Source: Rhizobium mongolense subsp. loessense
GTDB lineage: Bacteria; Pseudomonadota; Alphaproteobacteria; Rhizobiales; Rhizobiaceae
Length of the DNA stretch: 64,000 nt
Direction of reading: 5' to 3'
Assembly (NCBI RefSeq): GCF_900099775.1
Contig: NZ_FMTM01000001.1
Coordinates: 1,054,001 to 1,118,000 of the forward strand
The notes under the pieces were generated by a model. It had not been told where the DNA came from and did not search any database. It saw only the letters and a program-made list of their open reading frames with translations. Below are positions 18,153 through 27,683 of the stretch, piece after piece (position 1 is the first letter of the stretch; the number at the start of each line of letters is the position of its first letter). The position numbers were made by a program, and so were the translations under genes.

Positions 18153-20486
18153 ATGTCCATCTTCCGCATGAAGTCGCTTGCCGCAAAGCTCATCCTCATT
18201 ACAGGCGCGGCCATCGCGCTTGTCCTACTGGTTTCGAACTTCTTCCTGATTGGCCAGACCCGCGATCGCGTTCATGCGTTAACGATGGATCAAGCCAACC
18301 TCGAAGCGAAATCAATCGCTAACGAGATCGCCGCGAATGTCGGCGAGCTGGCGAGCGCCGCGCGCTCGATGTCGGGCGTCCTCGGTCGCGGTCACGAAGG
18401 CAAGACCTTCGACCGAAAGGGCATTATTAACATCCTGAAGGCCAACCTCGAGCAGAATGCCTTTGCCTTCGGAAGCTGGTTCTGCGAACAGCTCGGCGCC
18501 TTTGACGGCAAAACAGCCGAGATCGCCGACAAACTCGATGAGGGGACGAACAAGAACGGCGCCTTTACGCCCTATTGGTCCAAAACGAGGGATGGTGCCA
18601 TCCAGTTTTCGACCTTCGACAACGACTATACCGCCGAATGGTGGAAACTTGCCGCCGACACCTCTAAGGGCGCCATCACCTCGCCCTATCTTGCCGAAGG
18701 CACCGACGTTCCGACGTTGCTGACTTCCATCGCCTATCCGGTCATGTCCGGCGGCAAGATGATTGGTGTCGAAGGCGTCGACATCTCGCTCAAGTCCCTC
18801 ACCGACAAACTGCAGGCTTTGCAACCCTTCGGTTCGGGCCGTGTCACTCTCGTTGCGCAAAACGGCAACTGGATCGTGGCGCCGACGAAGGAACTGATGT
18901 CGAAACCCCACGGCAACGGCGAAGGCGCAGCCGAAGTTAAGACAGCGCTGGCCTCGATGACCCCGAGTGTGGTTCGCAACCTTAACTTTGATGGCCGTGA
19001 ACCTTTCGATCGCGTCGTCTATCCGTTTGCCGTACCGGATCTTCATGCCACCTGGGTCGTACTCGTCGATGTTCCCCACAGCGCCATCAATGCTCCGGTG
19101 CGAGATCAAACCTTCATGATGATCGCCGGCGGCATTGTTGTCCTTGGTGCCGTCATGCTGGCTCTCTATTTTGCCGTCCGCTCCTTGGTGCAAAAGCCTC
19201 TCGGCTTGCTCGTTGCAAGTGTCAAGGCACTCAGCGACGGCAGGTATGAAGAGCCGGTCACTGGCCAGGAGCGCGCAGACGAGATCGGTTCCGTCGCCAA
19301 GGCCCTCGAAGGGTTCCGGTTTACGCTTGCCGATACGCAACGGCTCGAGGCAGAGGCCGACAACCAGCGCAGTGCCGCAGAAGCCGAACGCAGCCGCTCG
19401 GAAAGCGAGCGGCAGGCGTCTGTCGCGCTGCAACGCCAGATCGTTTCCATCGTCGGTGCCGGGCTCTCAGAACTATCACAGGGCAACCTCGGTCATCGCC
19501 TTACGGAGGAGTTCCCCGGCGAATACGCCAAACTGAAGCAGGATTTCAACGCTGCGCTAGCCAGCCTTGAAGAGACGATCAACACGATGAACCTCAGCGT
19601 CGTGAACATTGGCTCCGGCACCAGCGAAATCAGCAATAGCGCCTCGGACCTTGCCAAGCGCACGGAACAGCAGGCAGCAAGCCTGGAAGAAACCGCCGCG
19701 GCGCTCAACGAGCTGACCGCTCAGGTCAATTCAAGTGCCGAGAATGCCCGCACAGCTGCAGAAAACGTCAATCTCGCCTGTGAAGATGCGGAAAAATCCG
19801 GCGAGGTGGTGCAGAAAGCAATCGCCTCCATGCACGGCATCGAACAGTCCTCGACGGAAGTCTCGCGCATCATCGGCGTCATCGACGAAATCGCTTTCCA
19901 GACGAACCTGCTGGCACTCAATGCCGGCGTCGAGGCGGCGCGTGCTGGCGAAGCGGGCAAGGGCTTCGCTGTGGTTGCTCAGGAAGTCCGTGAGCTGGCG
20001 CAACGCTCCGCAACTGCAGCCAAGGAGATCAAGACGCTCATCAACACCTCGGCCATCCAGGTCAAGGAAGGCGTCGATCTCGTCGGCCGCGCTGGCGGTA
20101 CGCTGCATAAGATCGCCGAACAGGTGATGGGCATCAACGGTCTCATCCGCCAGATCTCCGCCTCCGCGAGCGAACAGGCGATCGGCCTTAAGGAAGTTAA
20201 CCAGGCCATGAACCAGATGGACCAGGTGACCCAACAGAATGCGGCAATGGTGGAAGAGGCGACAGCAGCCAGTGTTGCGCTGAACGACGAGGCGCAGACG
20301 CTGAAAGACCTCGTCCTTCGCTTCCGTGTGTCCGGTCAGGGAAACGCCACGGCGCTGCGCGCGACGGCGCAGCAGATGCGCACCCCGACGCCAGCCTACC
20401 GTTCCCCGGCTCCCGTGCCGCGCCGCGCTGCGCCACAGTCGAACAGTTCGGCTGCCGTTGTCCAGGACAACTGGGAAGAGTTCTGA
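18153..20486 (+). CDS. Membrane methyl-accepting chemotaxis protein with Cache sensor and NWEEF tail
   Basis: A 777-residue chemoreceptor. It has TM1 at about residues 10-32, a periplasmic double-Cache-type ligand domain to about 320 ([35 protein letters not shown]), TM2 at about 327-350, HAMP, and the cytoplasmic signalling hairpin with [19 protein letters not shown]. It ends in NWEEF after a flexible proline- and arginine-rich linker; this matches the CheR/CheB-tethering pentapeptide. GAGGAA precedes the ATG at 18153. Ligand unknown; related rhizobial Cache receptors bind amino acids or organic acids. Confidence 0.92.
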   Translation: MSIFRMKSLAAKLILITGAAIALVLLVSNFFLIGQTRDRVHALTMDQANLEAKSIANEIAANVGELASAARSMSGVLGRGHEGKTFDRKGIINILKANLEQNAFAFGSWFCEQLGAFDGKTAEIADKLDEGTNKNGAFTPYWSKTRDGAIQFSTFDNDYTAEWWKLAADTSKGAITSPYLAEGTDVPTLLTSIAYPVMSGGKMIGVEGVDISLKSLTDKLQALQPFGSGRVTLVAQNGNWIVAPTKELMSKPHGNGEGAAEVKTALASMTPSVVRNLNFDGREPFDRVVYPFAVPDLHATWVVLVDVPHSAINAPVRDQTFMMIAGGIVVLGAVMLALYFAVRSLVQKPLGLLVASVKALSDGRYEEPVTGQERADEIGSVAKALEGFRFTLADTQRLEAEADNQRSAAEAERSRSESERQASVALQRQIVSIVGAGLSELSQGNLGHRLTEEFPGEYAKLKQDFNAALASLEETINTMNLSVVNIGSGTSEISNSASDLAKRTEQQAASLEETAAALNELTAQVNSSAENARTAAENVNLACEDAEKSGEVVQKAIASMHGIEQSSTEVSRIIGVIDEIAFQTNLLALNAGVEAARAGEAGKGFAVVAQEVRELAQRSATAAKEIKTLINTSAIQVKEGVDLVGRAGGTLHKIAEQVMGINGLIRQISASASEQAIGLKEVNQAMNQMDQVTQQNAAMVEEATAASVALNDEAQTLKDLVLRFRVSGQGNATALRATAQQMRTPTPAYRSPAPVPRRAAPQSNSSAAVVQDNWEEF

Positions 20487-20512
20487 GGCACAAGTCTTCA
20501 CACGTGAAAAGA

Positions 20513-20538
20513 GGCGCCCGACAATCGGGCGCCCCTTT
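20513..20538. terminator. Bidirectional terminator between chemoreceptor and ptsN
   Basis: A nine-base perfect stem GGCGCCCGA/TCGGGCGCC with a CAA loop. It is followed by CCTTTCATTTT on the plus strand and by TCTTTTCAC on the minus strand, so it can serve both converging genes. Confidence 0.8.
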
Positions 20539-20561
20539 CATTTTAGATGATCGTCCGCCGC

Positions 20562-21026
20562 TCAGGCAGCGTTCGATGCTTGCTCTTCATTGAGGAAAGC
20601 ATAGATCGCCGATGCGGAATCTGTGGCACGCAGCTTCGCGACGAGATCGTGATCGCGAAGCACGCGCGCAATGCGCGACAACGCCTTTAGATGGTCGGCG
20701 CCCGCCCCTTCCGGAGCGAGAAGCAGAAACACCAGGTCGACCGGCTGGTCGTCCAGCGCTTCGAAATCGACCGGACTTTCCAGCCGTGCGAAGACGCCGA
20801 CAATCGAGCGGACGCTTGCGAGCTTGCCGTGCGGAATGGCGATGCCATTGCCAACGCCCGTCGAGCCGAGACGCTCGCGCTGCAGAACGACGTCGAAAAT
20901 TTCCCGCTCGGAAAGGCCGGTGATCTTGGAGGCCTTTGCCGCCAATTCCTGAAGCAACTGTTTCTTCGAATTTACCTTTAGGGCGGGAATGATCGCATCT
21001 TGGTGCAGCAGATCTGCCAATGCCAT
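20562..21026 (-). CDS. ptsN: Nitrogen-regulatory PTS IIA protein
   Basis: A 154-residue EIIA-Ntr. The phosphorylated histidine is in GIAIPHGKL near residue 66, with GSTGVGNG just before it and LLAPEGAGADHLKAL near 110. It takes phosphate from the PTS-Ntr relay and in rhizobia affects potassium transport, nitrogen and carbon control. The open frame starts much further upstream and would run into hpf; AAGGA just before the ATG at 21026 supports the start used. It is downstream of hpf and rpoN, the usual cluster. Confidence 0.95.
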   Translation of the reverse strand: MALADLLHQDAIIPALKVNSKKQLLQELAAKASKITGLSEREIFDVVLQRERLGSTGVGNGIAIPHGKLASVRSIVGVFARLESPVDFEALDDQPVDLVFLLLAPEGAGADHLKALSRIARVLRDHDLVAKLRATDSASAIYAFLNEEQASNAA

Positions 21027-21096
21027 TTCTTTTTCCTTCTGTCGCCGAAACCGGATGATTGGGAGAGCGGCGTGGCTACCGCTCATCGCCCGGATG

Positions 21097-21669
21097 TCAG
21101 CTCTTGATATTGGCGGCGTCGATCCAGCCAATATTACCGTCATGCCTGCGGTAAACGATGTTCAAATGTTCCTTGCCCGGGCTGCGGAACAAAAGCAGTG
21201 GCTCATCCGTCATATCGAGCGCCATGACGGCAGTCGCAACGGACATGGTCTTCAACTGCTTCGTGCTCTCGGCAACAATGACCGGGGCGAAATCGTCGGG
21301 CACCTCGTCTTCATGATCCGGGACAGCGTCCATGACCGTATAGGCGACTTCCGTACCGTTCAGATGGTTTCCGGCATGATGATCCTTGAGCTTGCGCTTG
21401 TAGCGGCGCAGACGCTTTTCGATGCGCTCCGAAGCGGCATCGAATGCAAGCTGCGGGTCCATCGCTTCGCCTGCCGCATGCAGCACCACCCCGCTATCAA
21501 GATGGAGCTTGCAATCCGCCGAGAACCGCGAACTCGATTTCTCCACAATCACCTGACCGGAATATCCCCCGTCGAAGTATTTCGTGATGGCCATGTCCAT
21601 TTGGTCCTCGATCCTTTGACGGAACGAGTCCCCAATTTCCATATGTTTACCGGATACACGCACACTCAT
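21097..21669 (-). CDS. hpf: Ribosome hibernation promoting factor, long form
   Basis: A 190-residue long-form HPF (formerly called the RpoN modulation protein). The N-terminal domain (about 1-105: VSGKHMEIGDSFRQRIEDQM) binds the 30S decoding region. The C-terminal domain (about 130-187: MSVATAVMALDMTDEPLLLF) dimerises ribosomes into 100S particles in stationary phase. AAGGG lies about 8 bases before the ATG. A recognisable promoter about 170 bases upstream suggests a long leader. ptsN follows after 70 bases. Confidence 0.94.
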   Translation of the reverse strand: MSVRVSGKHMEIGDSFRQRIEDQMDMAITKYFDGGYSGQVIVEKSSSRFSADCKLHLDSGVVLHAAGEAMDPQLAFDAASERIEKRLRRYKRKLKDHHAGNHLNGTEVAYTVMDAVPDHEDEVPDDFAPVIVAESTKQLKTMSVATAVMALDMTDEPLLLFRSPGKEHLNIVYRRHDGNIGWIDAANIKS

Positions 21670-21838
21670 GGAGTTTCCCTTCTTATAGTGGTTTGCGGTA
21701 CCAGTTTACGCCAAGGCCAGACCTCATCCAAGCACTTCACGCAAACTCAAGCAATATCGGCTTAAGTCGTGTGCTTCAATCGCCCTGAGGATGATGGGGA
21801 TAAGTCCAAACGCTGTTTGCAGCGCCAACTGCGGCGGG

Positions 21839-21867
21839 CTTCTAGCGGCAGACTGCCGAAATGTCAA
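21839..21867 (-). promoter_or_regulatory. Candidate sigma-70 promoter for hpf
   Basis: Reading on the minus strand, a perfect TTGACA (21867-21862) is followed after exactly 17 bases by TAGAAG (21844-21839), four of six matches to the -10 consensus. It lies in the 255-base gap between rpoN and hpf and implies a leader of about 160 bases. Confidence 0.5.
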
Positions 21868-21924
21868 CGGGTGTGCCGCTGCACTGATATGGAGATGCAG
21901 GCAAGGGTTGATTTAGCTCGACTT

Positions 21925-23463
21925 TCAAAAACCCGCAACCTTCGCCAATGCCCGCTTTTCGCGCCGCCGCTGAACGGAGGATGCGATATTCATCGCCTCG
22001 CGGTACTTTGCAACCGTACGGCGAGCCAGATCAATGCCATCCTTCTTCAGCATGTCGACAATATCGTCGTCGGAAAGGACTGCCTCCGTGCTTTCCTGCA
22101 TGATCAGGGAGCGTATCCTGTGGCGAACGGCCTCAGCCGAATGACTATCGCCGCCCTCCACCGCGCTGATCGACACCGTGAAGAAATATTTGAGTTCGAA
22201 GAGGCCGCGCGGTGTCAGAATGTACTTGTTCGAGGTGACGCGGCTGACGGTCGACTCATGCATCTTGATGGCATCGGCAACTGTCTTCAGATTCAGCGGG
22301 CGCAGGTGATCGACGCCATGCATCAAAAAGGCATCCTGCTGGCGGACAATCTCGCTTGCGACCTTCATGATCGTCTTCGCGCGCTGATCGAGACTGCGGG
22401 TGAGCCAGTTGGCGCTCTGAAGGCATTCGGACAAGAACGTGTAATCACCGCCGTTCTTTGTGACATGGGCGAAATAGGACTGATTGACGAGCACGCGCGG
22501 GAGCGTATCCGGGTTCAACTCCACCAGCCAGCTCCCGTCTGACGACGAACGTACGACGACATCCGGCATGATCGCTTCGGAAACGCTGGTTTCAAAGCCG
22601 CTGCCGGGTTTGGGATTGAGCTGACGAATCTCTGCGAGCATATCAAGCAGGTCTTCCTCGTCCACGCCGCAAAGCCGCTTGAGCGTCGCGAAGTCGCGCC
22701 GTGCCAGCAATTCGAGGTTGGAAACGAGGGCCTGCATGGCAGGATCGAAGCGGTCCTTCTGCTTCAGCTGGATCGACAGGCATTCGGCTAGGCTGCGAGC
22801 AAAGACACCGGGCGGATCGAGGGTCTGCAGCTCGGCAAGAACACGTTCGGCGGCCGCAGGATCGCTACCCAGCCTTTCGCCGATGTCGGCAGGGTCGCTC
22901 TGCAGGTAACCCGCCTCGTCGAGCTGGTCGATCAACTGCTGCGCGATCAACCGGTCTCCCGCATCCGGCAGGATGAATGGAATCTGCTGTGCAAGGTGAT
23001 CCCTGAGCGAGACCTGGCCTGCAACAAAGTCGTCGAGATCGTAATTCTCTCCGTCGCCGCCCCCCGGCATCGACTTCCACTGGCTGATCAGCTCCGGCGC
23101 ATCGGCCCGCGGCGGCACCCCATCATCCTGAAAGACATTTGCGTAATTGACGTCCAGCTCTTCGCTCAGCCGGCTGGCGCCGCCGTCACTGCCGTTGTCA
23201 TACCAGTCCCCGGAAAGCGCCTCGGTACGATCATCATCATCGTCGGGCTGACGGCCTTGCGGCTCATCCTGCGCATCGTTGTCACTGCCCGTTTCCGCGT
23301 CATCTGACGGAAATTCGAGCAATGGGTTCTTCTCGACTTCCTGCGCAATAAACTGGACAAGCTCGAAGTGCGTCATCTGCAGCAACTGGATGGATTGCAT
23401 CAGTTGCGGCGTCATCACCAGGGACTGGTTCTGTCGCAGGAAAAGATTGGCAGACAGGGCCAT
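21925..23463 (-). CDS. rpoN: RNA polymerase sigma-54 factor
   Basis: A 512-residue sigma-54. Region I is glutamine-rich (RQNQSLVMTPQLMQSIQLLQ) and interacts with enhancer-binding activators. An acidic region II follows (many Asp/Glu between about residues 60 and 110). Region III contains the core-binding and DNA-binding parts and ends with the RpoN box ARRTVAKYRE near residue 480. The ATG at 23463 fits known homologues; a TTG at 23487 is in frame but too close to the GGAGGA upstream of it. In rhizobia sigma-54 drives nitrogen assimilation and, in symbiosis, nitrogen fixation genes. Confidence 0.96.
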   Translation of the reverse strand: MALSANLFLRQNQSLVMTPQLMQSIQLLQMTHFELVQFIAQEVEKNPLLEFPSDDAETGSDNDAQDEPQGRQPDDDDDRTEALSGDWYDNGSDGGASRLSEELDVNYANVFQDDGVPPRADAPELISQWKSMPGGGDGENYDLDDFVAGQVSLRDHLAQQIPFILPDAGDRLIAQQLIDQLDEAGYLQSDPADIGERLGSDPAAAERVLAELQTLDPPGVFARSLAECLSIQLKQKDRFDPAMQALVSNLELLARRDFATLKRLCGVDEEDLLDMLAEIRQLNPKPGSGFETSVSEAIMPDVVVRSSSDGSWLVELNPDTLPRVLVNQSYFAHVTKNGGDYTFLSECLQSANWLTRSLDQRAKTIMKVASEIVRQQDAFLMHGVDHLRPLNLKTVADAIKMHESTVSRVTSNKYILTPRGLFELKYFFTVSISAVEGGDSHSAEAVRHRIRSLIMQESTEAVLSDDDIVDMLKKDGIDLARRTVAKYREAMNIASSVQRRREKRALAKVAGF

Positions 23464-23619
23464 AGCGGACGCGAAACTCCCGTTCAATTCCTCCGGGAAA
23501 CCGCGATCGAACAGAGTTCGGGCCGCGGAAATCCAACTTGGCCCAAAAATTGCTTTTTTATTCTATTTGGTCAAGCGCAAGTATGACAGGAAGGTGAATT
23601 TCCGTCGCCTTCGATCCTA

Positions 23620-24432
23620 TCAAAGGCTGAATTTATCGCCAAGATAGAGCCGGCGTACTTCCGGATTGTTGACGATGTCGTTCGCGCGTCCATGCGTCAG
23701 CACTTCGCCGGCATGGATGATATAGGCCCGATCGATGAGGCCAAGCGTCTCGCGCACATTGTGATCGGTGATCAAGACGCCGATGCCGCGCGCCGTCAGA
23801 TGGTGGACGAGGTTCTGGATGTCTGCGACCGAAATGGGATCGACGCCCGCAAAAGGCTCGTCAAGCAGCATGAAGGTCGGATCGGTTGCGAGCGCGCGCG
23901 CGATTTCCAGACGCCGGCGCTCACCGCCCGACAATGCGACCGCCGCCGATTTTCGCAGCTTGGAGATATGGAATTCCTCCAGAAGCTCATCGAGCTTCTT
24001 TTCCCGCTCCGCCTTGTCCTTCTCGTGCACTTCGAGCACGGCGCGGATATTCTCTTCGACCGTCAGGCCGCGGAAGATCGAGGCCTCCTGCGGCAGGTAG
24101 CCGACGCCGAGGCGCGACCGGCGATACATCGGCATCGTCGTCACGTCATTGCCGTCGATCTCGATTGTGCCTTCGTCCACCGGCACGAGGCCGGTAATCA
24201 TATAAAAACAGGTCGTCTTGCCGGCACCGTTCGGCCCCAGAAGGCCGACAGCTTCGCCGCGCCTGACGACCAGCGAAACGCCGTTGACGACACGCCGCGT
24301 GCTATAGGTCTTCGTCAGGCCGCGCGCAATCAGCGTGCCGTGGTAACGGCTTTTGTCTCCGCCGGCGGCAGAGCCCGCGGCAGATTGCGGCCCGGCCCGG
24401 CCGAACATGGTTGAAAGCGAGAATAATTTCAC
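23620..24432 (-). CDS. lptB: LPS export ABC transporter ATP-binding protein
   Basis: A 270-residue ABC ATPase. Walker A is GPNGAGKTT near residue 73, the signature LSGGERRRLEIARAL near 166, Walker B FMLLDEPFAGVDP near 186, and the switch histidine is in ITDHNVRE near 220. The LptB-type signature and the upstream lptC-lptA genes fix the role: it powers extraction of lipopolysaccharide from the inner membrane with LptF/G. The start is GTG at 24432; an ATG at 24408 is possible. The extra N-terminal 35 residues are low complexity. Confidence 0.94.
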   Translation of the reverse strand: MKLFSLSTMFGRAGPQSAAGSAAGGDKSRYHGTLIARGLTKTYSTRRVVNGVSLVVRRGEAVGLLGPNGAGKTTCFYMITGLVPVDEGTIEIDGNDVTTMPMYRRSRLGVGYLPQEASIFRGLTVEENIRAVLEVHEKDKAEREKKLDELLEEFHISKLRKSAAVALSGGERRRLEIARALATDPTFMLLDEPFAGVDPISVADIQNLVHHLTARGIGVLITDHNVRETLGLIDRAYIIHAGEVLTHGRANDIVNNPEVRRLYLGDKFSL

Positions 24433-24447
24433 GTCGGGCGGCCGGTC

Positions 24448-25053
24448 TCAGTTCTTTTTCTGGGATTTCGGATCGAGCTGAATTTGGACGCGCCCCCCGC
24501 AGCTATCCAATTGCGCCTGCCCGGTCTGCATATGAACCGTGAGCTGGCAGCCCGTGAAGACGTTCGGCCCATCCGAAAGCACAACCTTTTCACCCTTCAG
24601 GACGAAGAGCTGTTGGGCCATGTCGAAGGAGCCGTTGTCGGCGGTCGCCGTCTGCGTGCCTGAACTCAGGAAAACCTTATCGGTGACGATGATACGGTCG
24701 ATGTCGGCATTGCCGGATGAGATGGACGCCGCTCCGGCGTCGGCCTTTGCGCCGTTTGGTTGGGCGTCGCTGCCCTGTGCCTTGTAAAAGACCGTCATAT
24801 GACCGGCCTGCAGGGTCGTCTTCCCCTGAACGACCTTCACATTGCCGGTGAAGTCTGCCTTGTGCTCCTGATCGTGAATCTCGAGCTTGTCGCTTTCGAT
24901 CTGGATCGGTTGATTGCTGTCGAGCTTCAGGCCATCCATCTGGCTGGTCGTCGCCTGCGCAAAGGCCGCCCCTGCCATCAGTAAAAGTCCCAGGGCGCTG
25001 GCGCCAAGTGTTACGCCAGACTTACGAAGTGAAAAGTGACAATCTTTTGTCAT
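24448..25053 (-). CDS. lptA: Periplasmic LPS transport protein LptA
   Basis: A 201-residue OstA-like protein. It has a signal peptide (LGLLLMAGAAFA, cleavage before QATTS) and then an OstA domain with repeated beta strands (PIQIESDKLEIHDQEHKADF, MTVFYKAQG). It forms the periplasmic bridge carrying lipopolysaccharide to the outer membrane. It lies 14 bases after lptC and 15 before lptB, a compact operon. Confidence 0.92.
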   Translation of the reverse strand: MTKDCHFSLRKSGVTLGASALGLLLMAGAAFAQATTSQMDGLKLDSNQPIQIESDKLEIHDQEHKADFTGNVKVVQGKTTLQAGHMTVFYKAQGSDAQPNGAKADAGAASISSGNADIDRIIVTDKVFLSSGTQTATADNGSFDMAQQLFVLKGEKVVLSDGPNVFTGCQLTVHMQTGQAQLDSCGGRVQIQLDPKSQKKN

Positions 25054-25067
25054 GAGTGACCCGGCTG

Positions 25068-25739
25068 TTAGGTGCCCTGTTTACGGATGACGGATGGATC
25101 GACATTCATGCGAACATTCCCCTCGAATGTGATCACGCGCCCCTTATCCGTCATCTTGAGCGACTGCGCAACAATCGAAGCGCCGTCTTTTTGAATCTCG
25201 ATAGGATCATCTGTCGTCATCTTGCCGCCCTTGATGTCGAGCTTGGCAGATTGAAATTTCGCCGTCAGACCGTTGCTCAGCAAAATCGTGAATGGGTCCC
25301 TCAGCGCAAGATTGTCCGTCGATCGGTCATAGTCGGCCGTGACAGCCTCAACGCGGGCGATCAGATCGTCGTTGACCGGCACCGCAGCCTTGATCGTTTC
25401 GAGCGTGATAAGGTTCGGGTTCTTGATGTCTTGCAGCGCGCGCTCGGCAAGCATCGAATAGTTGATGCCGTCGGCATTGCGCCCGGCGATCGCCGGCTTT
25501 TCCATGACGATCTTGCCGTTTTCGATCTTAGCGCCCTCGATCTTGAGATTCTCGGGCAGGTAAGCCCGGATCATCGAGACTGCAATGAAGGCAAGCGAAA
25601 TGATGACGGCAGCGACTGGCAGCAATATCTTCAGGCGGCGGACACGTGCAGAATGGAAGAGCGCAGCCGCATAGGCGCTCCTTGCAGGCCTGGCAAAGGC
25701 AGGCTTCCCGCTGCTGTTTAATGTGTTGAGCATTAACAT
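25068..25739 (-). CDS. lptC: LPS export protein LptC
   Basis: A 223-residue bitopic inner-membrane protein with one N-terminal membrane helix (LPVAAVIISLAFIAVSMI, about residues 38-56) and a periplasmic beta-jellyroll region (NGLTAKFQSAKLDIKGGKM). It links the LptBFG pump to LptA. It is the first gene of lptC-lptA-lptB, and transcription starts in the 213-base AT-rich gap shared with the divergent sppA. Confidence 0.88.
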   Translation of the reverse strand: MLMLNTLNSSGKPAFARPARSAYAAALFHSARVRRLKILLPVAAVIISLAFIAVSMIRAYLPENLKIEGAKIENGKIVMEKPAIAGRNADGINYSMLAERALQDIKNPNLITLETIKAAVPVNDDLIARVEAVTADYDRSTDNLALRDPFTILLSNGLTAKFQSAKLDIKGGKMTTDDPIEIQKDGASIVAQSLKMTDKGRVITFEGNVRMNVDPSVIRKQGT

Positions 25740-25952
25740 GTCCGTGTCTGTTGATCGGGAACCCTATATAGGAACTACATCCACCGATCACAGATCGTTT
25801 CGCATTATTACACTAGCTTGCCAATATGGATTTTTTTCTGCAACTAGCAAATAAGGCACGAAACCGAGGTAAAGCGGCATTTCCGAAGAAGGAATGCTGC
25901 CTTATCTGATGCCATGTTGCATGAAGCCGGCGCGCCGGCTCTGGAGGACCTT

Positions 25953-26903
25953 ATGGACAGTTCGACGATCGCGGATCGCCGCAGGCTTCGCCGCAAACTC
26001 GGCTTCTGGCGTATTGCAGCGGTGGTGCTCTTGGTCGCGCTCGGCTTTGCTCTTTACCAATTCGTCGCAGGCGACATCGCCACGCAGCGGCCGCATATCG
26101 CCCATGTGACGATTTCCGGCCTCATAACCGACGACGACGAGTTGCTCGAGAGGCTCAAGAAGATCGAAGAAAACGACCGAGTCAAAGGCGTCATCGTCTC
26201 TATTTCTTCGCCGGGCGGCACGACCTATGGCGGCGAAAAAATATTCAAAGCGATCCGGGCGATTGCGGCGAAGAAGCCGGTTGCCTCCGATATCCGAACC
26301 CTTGCCGCTTCCGCAGGCTATATGGTCGCTGCCGCTGGCGATACGATTATTGCCGGAGAAAGCTCGCTCACCGGTTCGATCGGCGTGATCTTTCAGTATC
26401 CGCAGATCCAACCGCTGCTCGACAAGCTCGGCGTCTCGCTGCAAGAGATCAAGTCGTCGCCGCTAAAGGCAGAGCCATCGCCTTTCCATGCTGCCAGCGA
26501 AGAAGCGAAAACCATGATCAACAATATGGTCATGGACAGCTACGCCTGGTTCGTCGACTTGGTCGTCGACCGCCGCAAGCTGCCGCGCGAGGAGGTGCTG
26601 AAGCTCGCCGACGGCACTATTTTCACCGGTCGCCAAGCGGCGAAGGTCAAGCTCATCGACCGGGTCGGCGGCGACCCGGAAATCCGGGATTATCTCGCTG
26701 GGAGGGACGTCGGCAAGGATCTTCCGGTCGTGGATTGGGACAGGAAGAGCAATACGCCTTTTCTGCTCGCGGGGGCTGTTTCGAAGCTCGCAGTTCTGTT
26801 CGGCTATGGCGATCTCGTGAAGAGCCAGGACATTGAGGGCATTCTGCCACAAAAGTTGCTCCTTGACGGGCTCGTTTCAGTTTGGCAGGTTGGCCGCGAT
26901 TGA
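25953..26903 (+). CDS. sppA: Signal peptide peptidase SppA (short form)
   Basis: A 316-residue serine protease of family S49, membrane-anchored by one helix (IAAVVLLVALGFALYQF, about residues 22-40). The catalytic serine is expected in LAASAGYMVAAAGD near residue 118 and the lysine in the EIKSSPLKAEPSPF segment near 170; ISSPGGTTYGGEKIF near 86 is conserved. It degrades cleaved signal peptides in the membrane. GGAGG five bases before ATG 25953 fixes the start. The gene for IHF follows after 29 bases. Confidence 0.93.
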   Translation: MDSSTIADRRRLRRKLGFWRIAAVVLLVALGFALYQFVAGDIATQRPHIAHVTISGLITDDDELLERLKKIEENDRVKGVIVSISSPGGTTYGGEKIFKAIRAIAAKKPVASDIRTLAASAGYMVAAAGDTIIAGESSLTGSIGVIFQYPQIQPLLDKLGVSLQEIKSSPLKAEPSPFHAASEEAKTMINNMVMDSYAWFVDLVVDRRKLPREEVLKLADGTIFTGRQAAKVKLIDRVGGDPEIRDYLAGRDVGKDLPVVDWDRKSNTPFLLAGAVSKLAVLFGYGDLVKSQDIEGILPQKLLLDGLVSVWQVGRD

Positions 26904-26932
26904 TAAGAAATCAATAATTTAAGGGGGCGACC

Positions 26933-27232
26933 GTGATCAAGTCGGAATTGGTGCAGATCGTTGCCGCGCGCAACCCGCATCTTTATCACCGGGATGTCGA
27001 GAATATCGTCAACGCGGTTCTCGACGAGATCACCGATGCGCTCGCAGCGGGCAACCGCGTCGAGCTTCGCGGCTTCGGTGCATTTTCCGTCAAGAATCGC
27101 CCTTCGCGCTCCGGCCGCAATCCGCGCACCGGCGACACCGTCTTCGTCGAGGAGAAGTGGGTGCCCTTCTTCAAGACCGGCAAGGAGTTGCGCGAACGGC
27201 TGAACCCCGGCCAGGCCGATCACGAAGATTGA
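26933..27232 (+). CDS. ihfB: Integration host factor subunit beta
   Basis: A 99-residue DNA-bending protein of the HU/IHF family. Motifs: [17 protein letters not shown] at the N-terminus, and [18 protein letters not shown] then GRNPRTGD (DNA-binding arm, about residues 43-70). The IHF-beta assignment follows from the MIKSELVxxVA start. It starts with GTG behind AAGGGGG. IHF assists sigma-54 promoters, and rpoN is encoded 3.5 kb away. Confidence 0.95.
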   Translation: MIKSELVQIVAARNPHLYHRDVENIVNAVLDEITDALAAGNRVELRGFGAFSVKNRPSRSGRNPRTGDTVFVEEKWVPFFKTGKELRERLNPGQADHED

Positions 27233-27343
27233 GCTTCATCGAGACTGCGTCGAAATCGCGCTTGAACCTCGCGCGCACCTTTCTATTGTGCTGAGCAGTC
27301 ATGCGCCGTATCGAGGCGGCGCAACCACGCGCGGAGGCCACGG

Positions 27344-27676
27344 ATGGCGAAGAAGATCATTAACCTTTTGATTTTGTTGCCGCTCGGCATCATTCTCATC
27401 ACCTTCTGCGTTGCCAACCGGCAGAGCGTGACGCTGGCATTCAACCCCTTCCGGCCCGAAGATCAGGTTCTCGCGCTTTCTGCGCCGTTCTTCGTTTTCA
27501 TCTTCATCGCGCTGATTATCGGCATGCTGATCGGATCGGCTGCCACATGGCTCACGCAGGGCAAACACCGCAAGCGCGCGAAAATCGAGGCGAAAGAGGC
27601 CGTTCGCTGGCACAGCGAGGCGGACCGGCACAAGACCCGCGCCGAAGAGATTGCTAGTCAATTGCCTTCCCGCTGA
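27344..27676 (+). CDS. LapA-domain (DUF1049) small membrane protein
   Basis: A 110-residue protein with two membrane helices (about residues 6-24 and 45-66) separated by a short loop containing NRQSVTLAFNPF, followed by a basic C-terminal helix. This is the LapA/DUF1049 pattern. E. coli LapA works with LapB in controlling lipopolysaccharide synthesis; whether the alphaproteobacterial proteins do the same is unproven. It lies 111 bases downstream of ihfB, the usual rhizobial position. Confidence 0.82.
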   Translation: MAKKIINLLILLPLGIILITFCVANRQSVTLAFNPFRPEDQVLALSAPFFVFIFIALIIGMLIGSAATWLTQGKHRKRAKIEAKEAVRWHSEADRHKTRAEEIASQLPSR

Positions 27677-27683
27677 TCGACCG

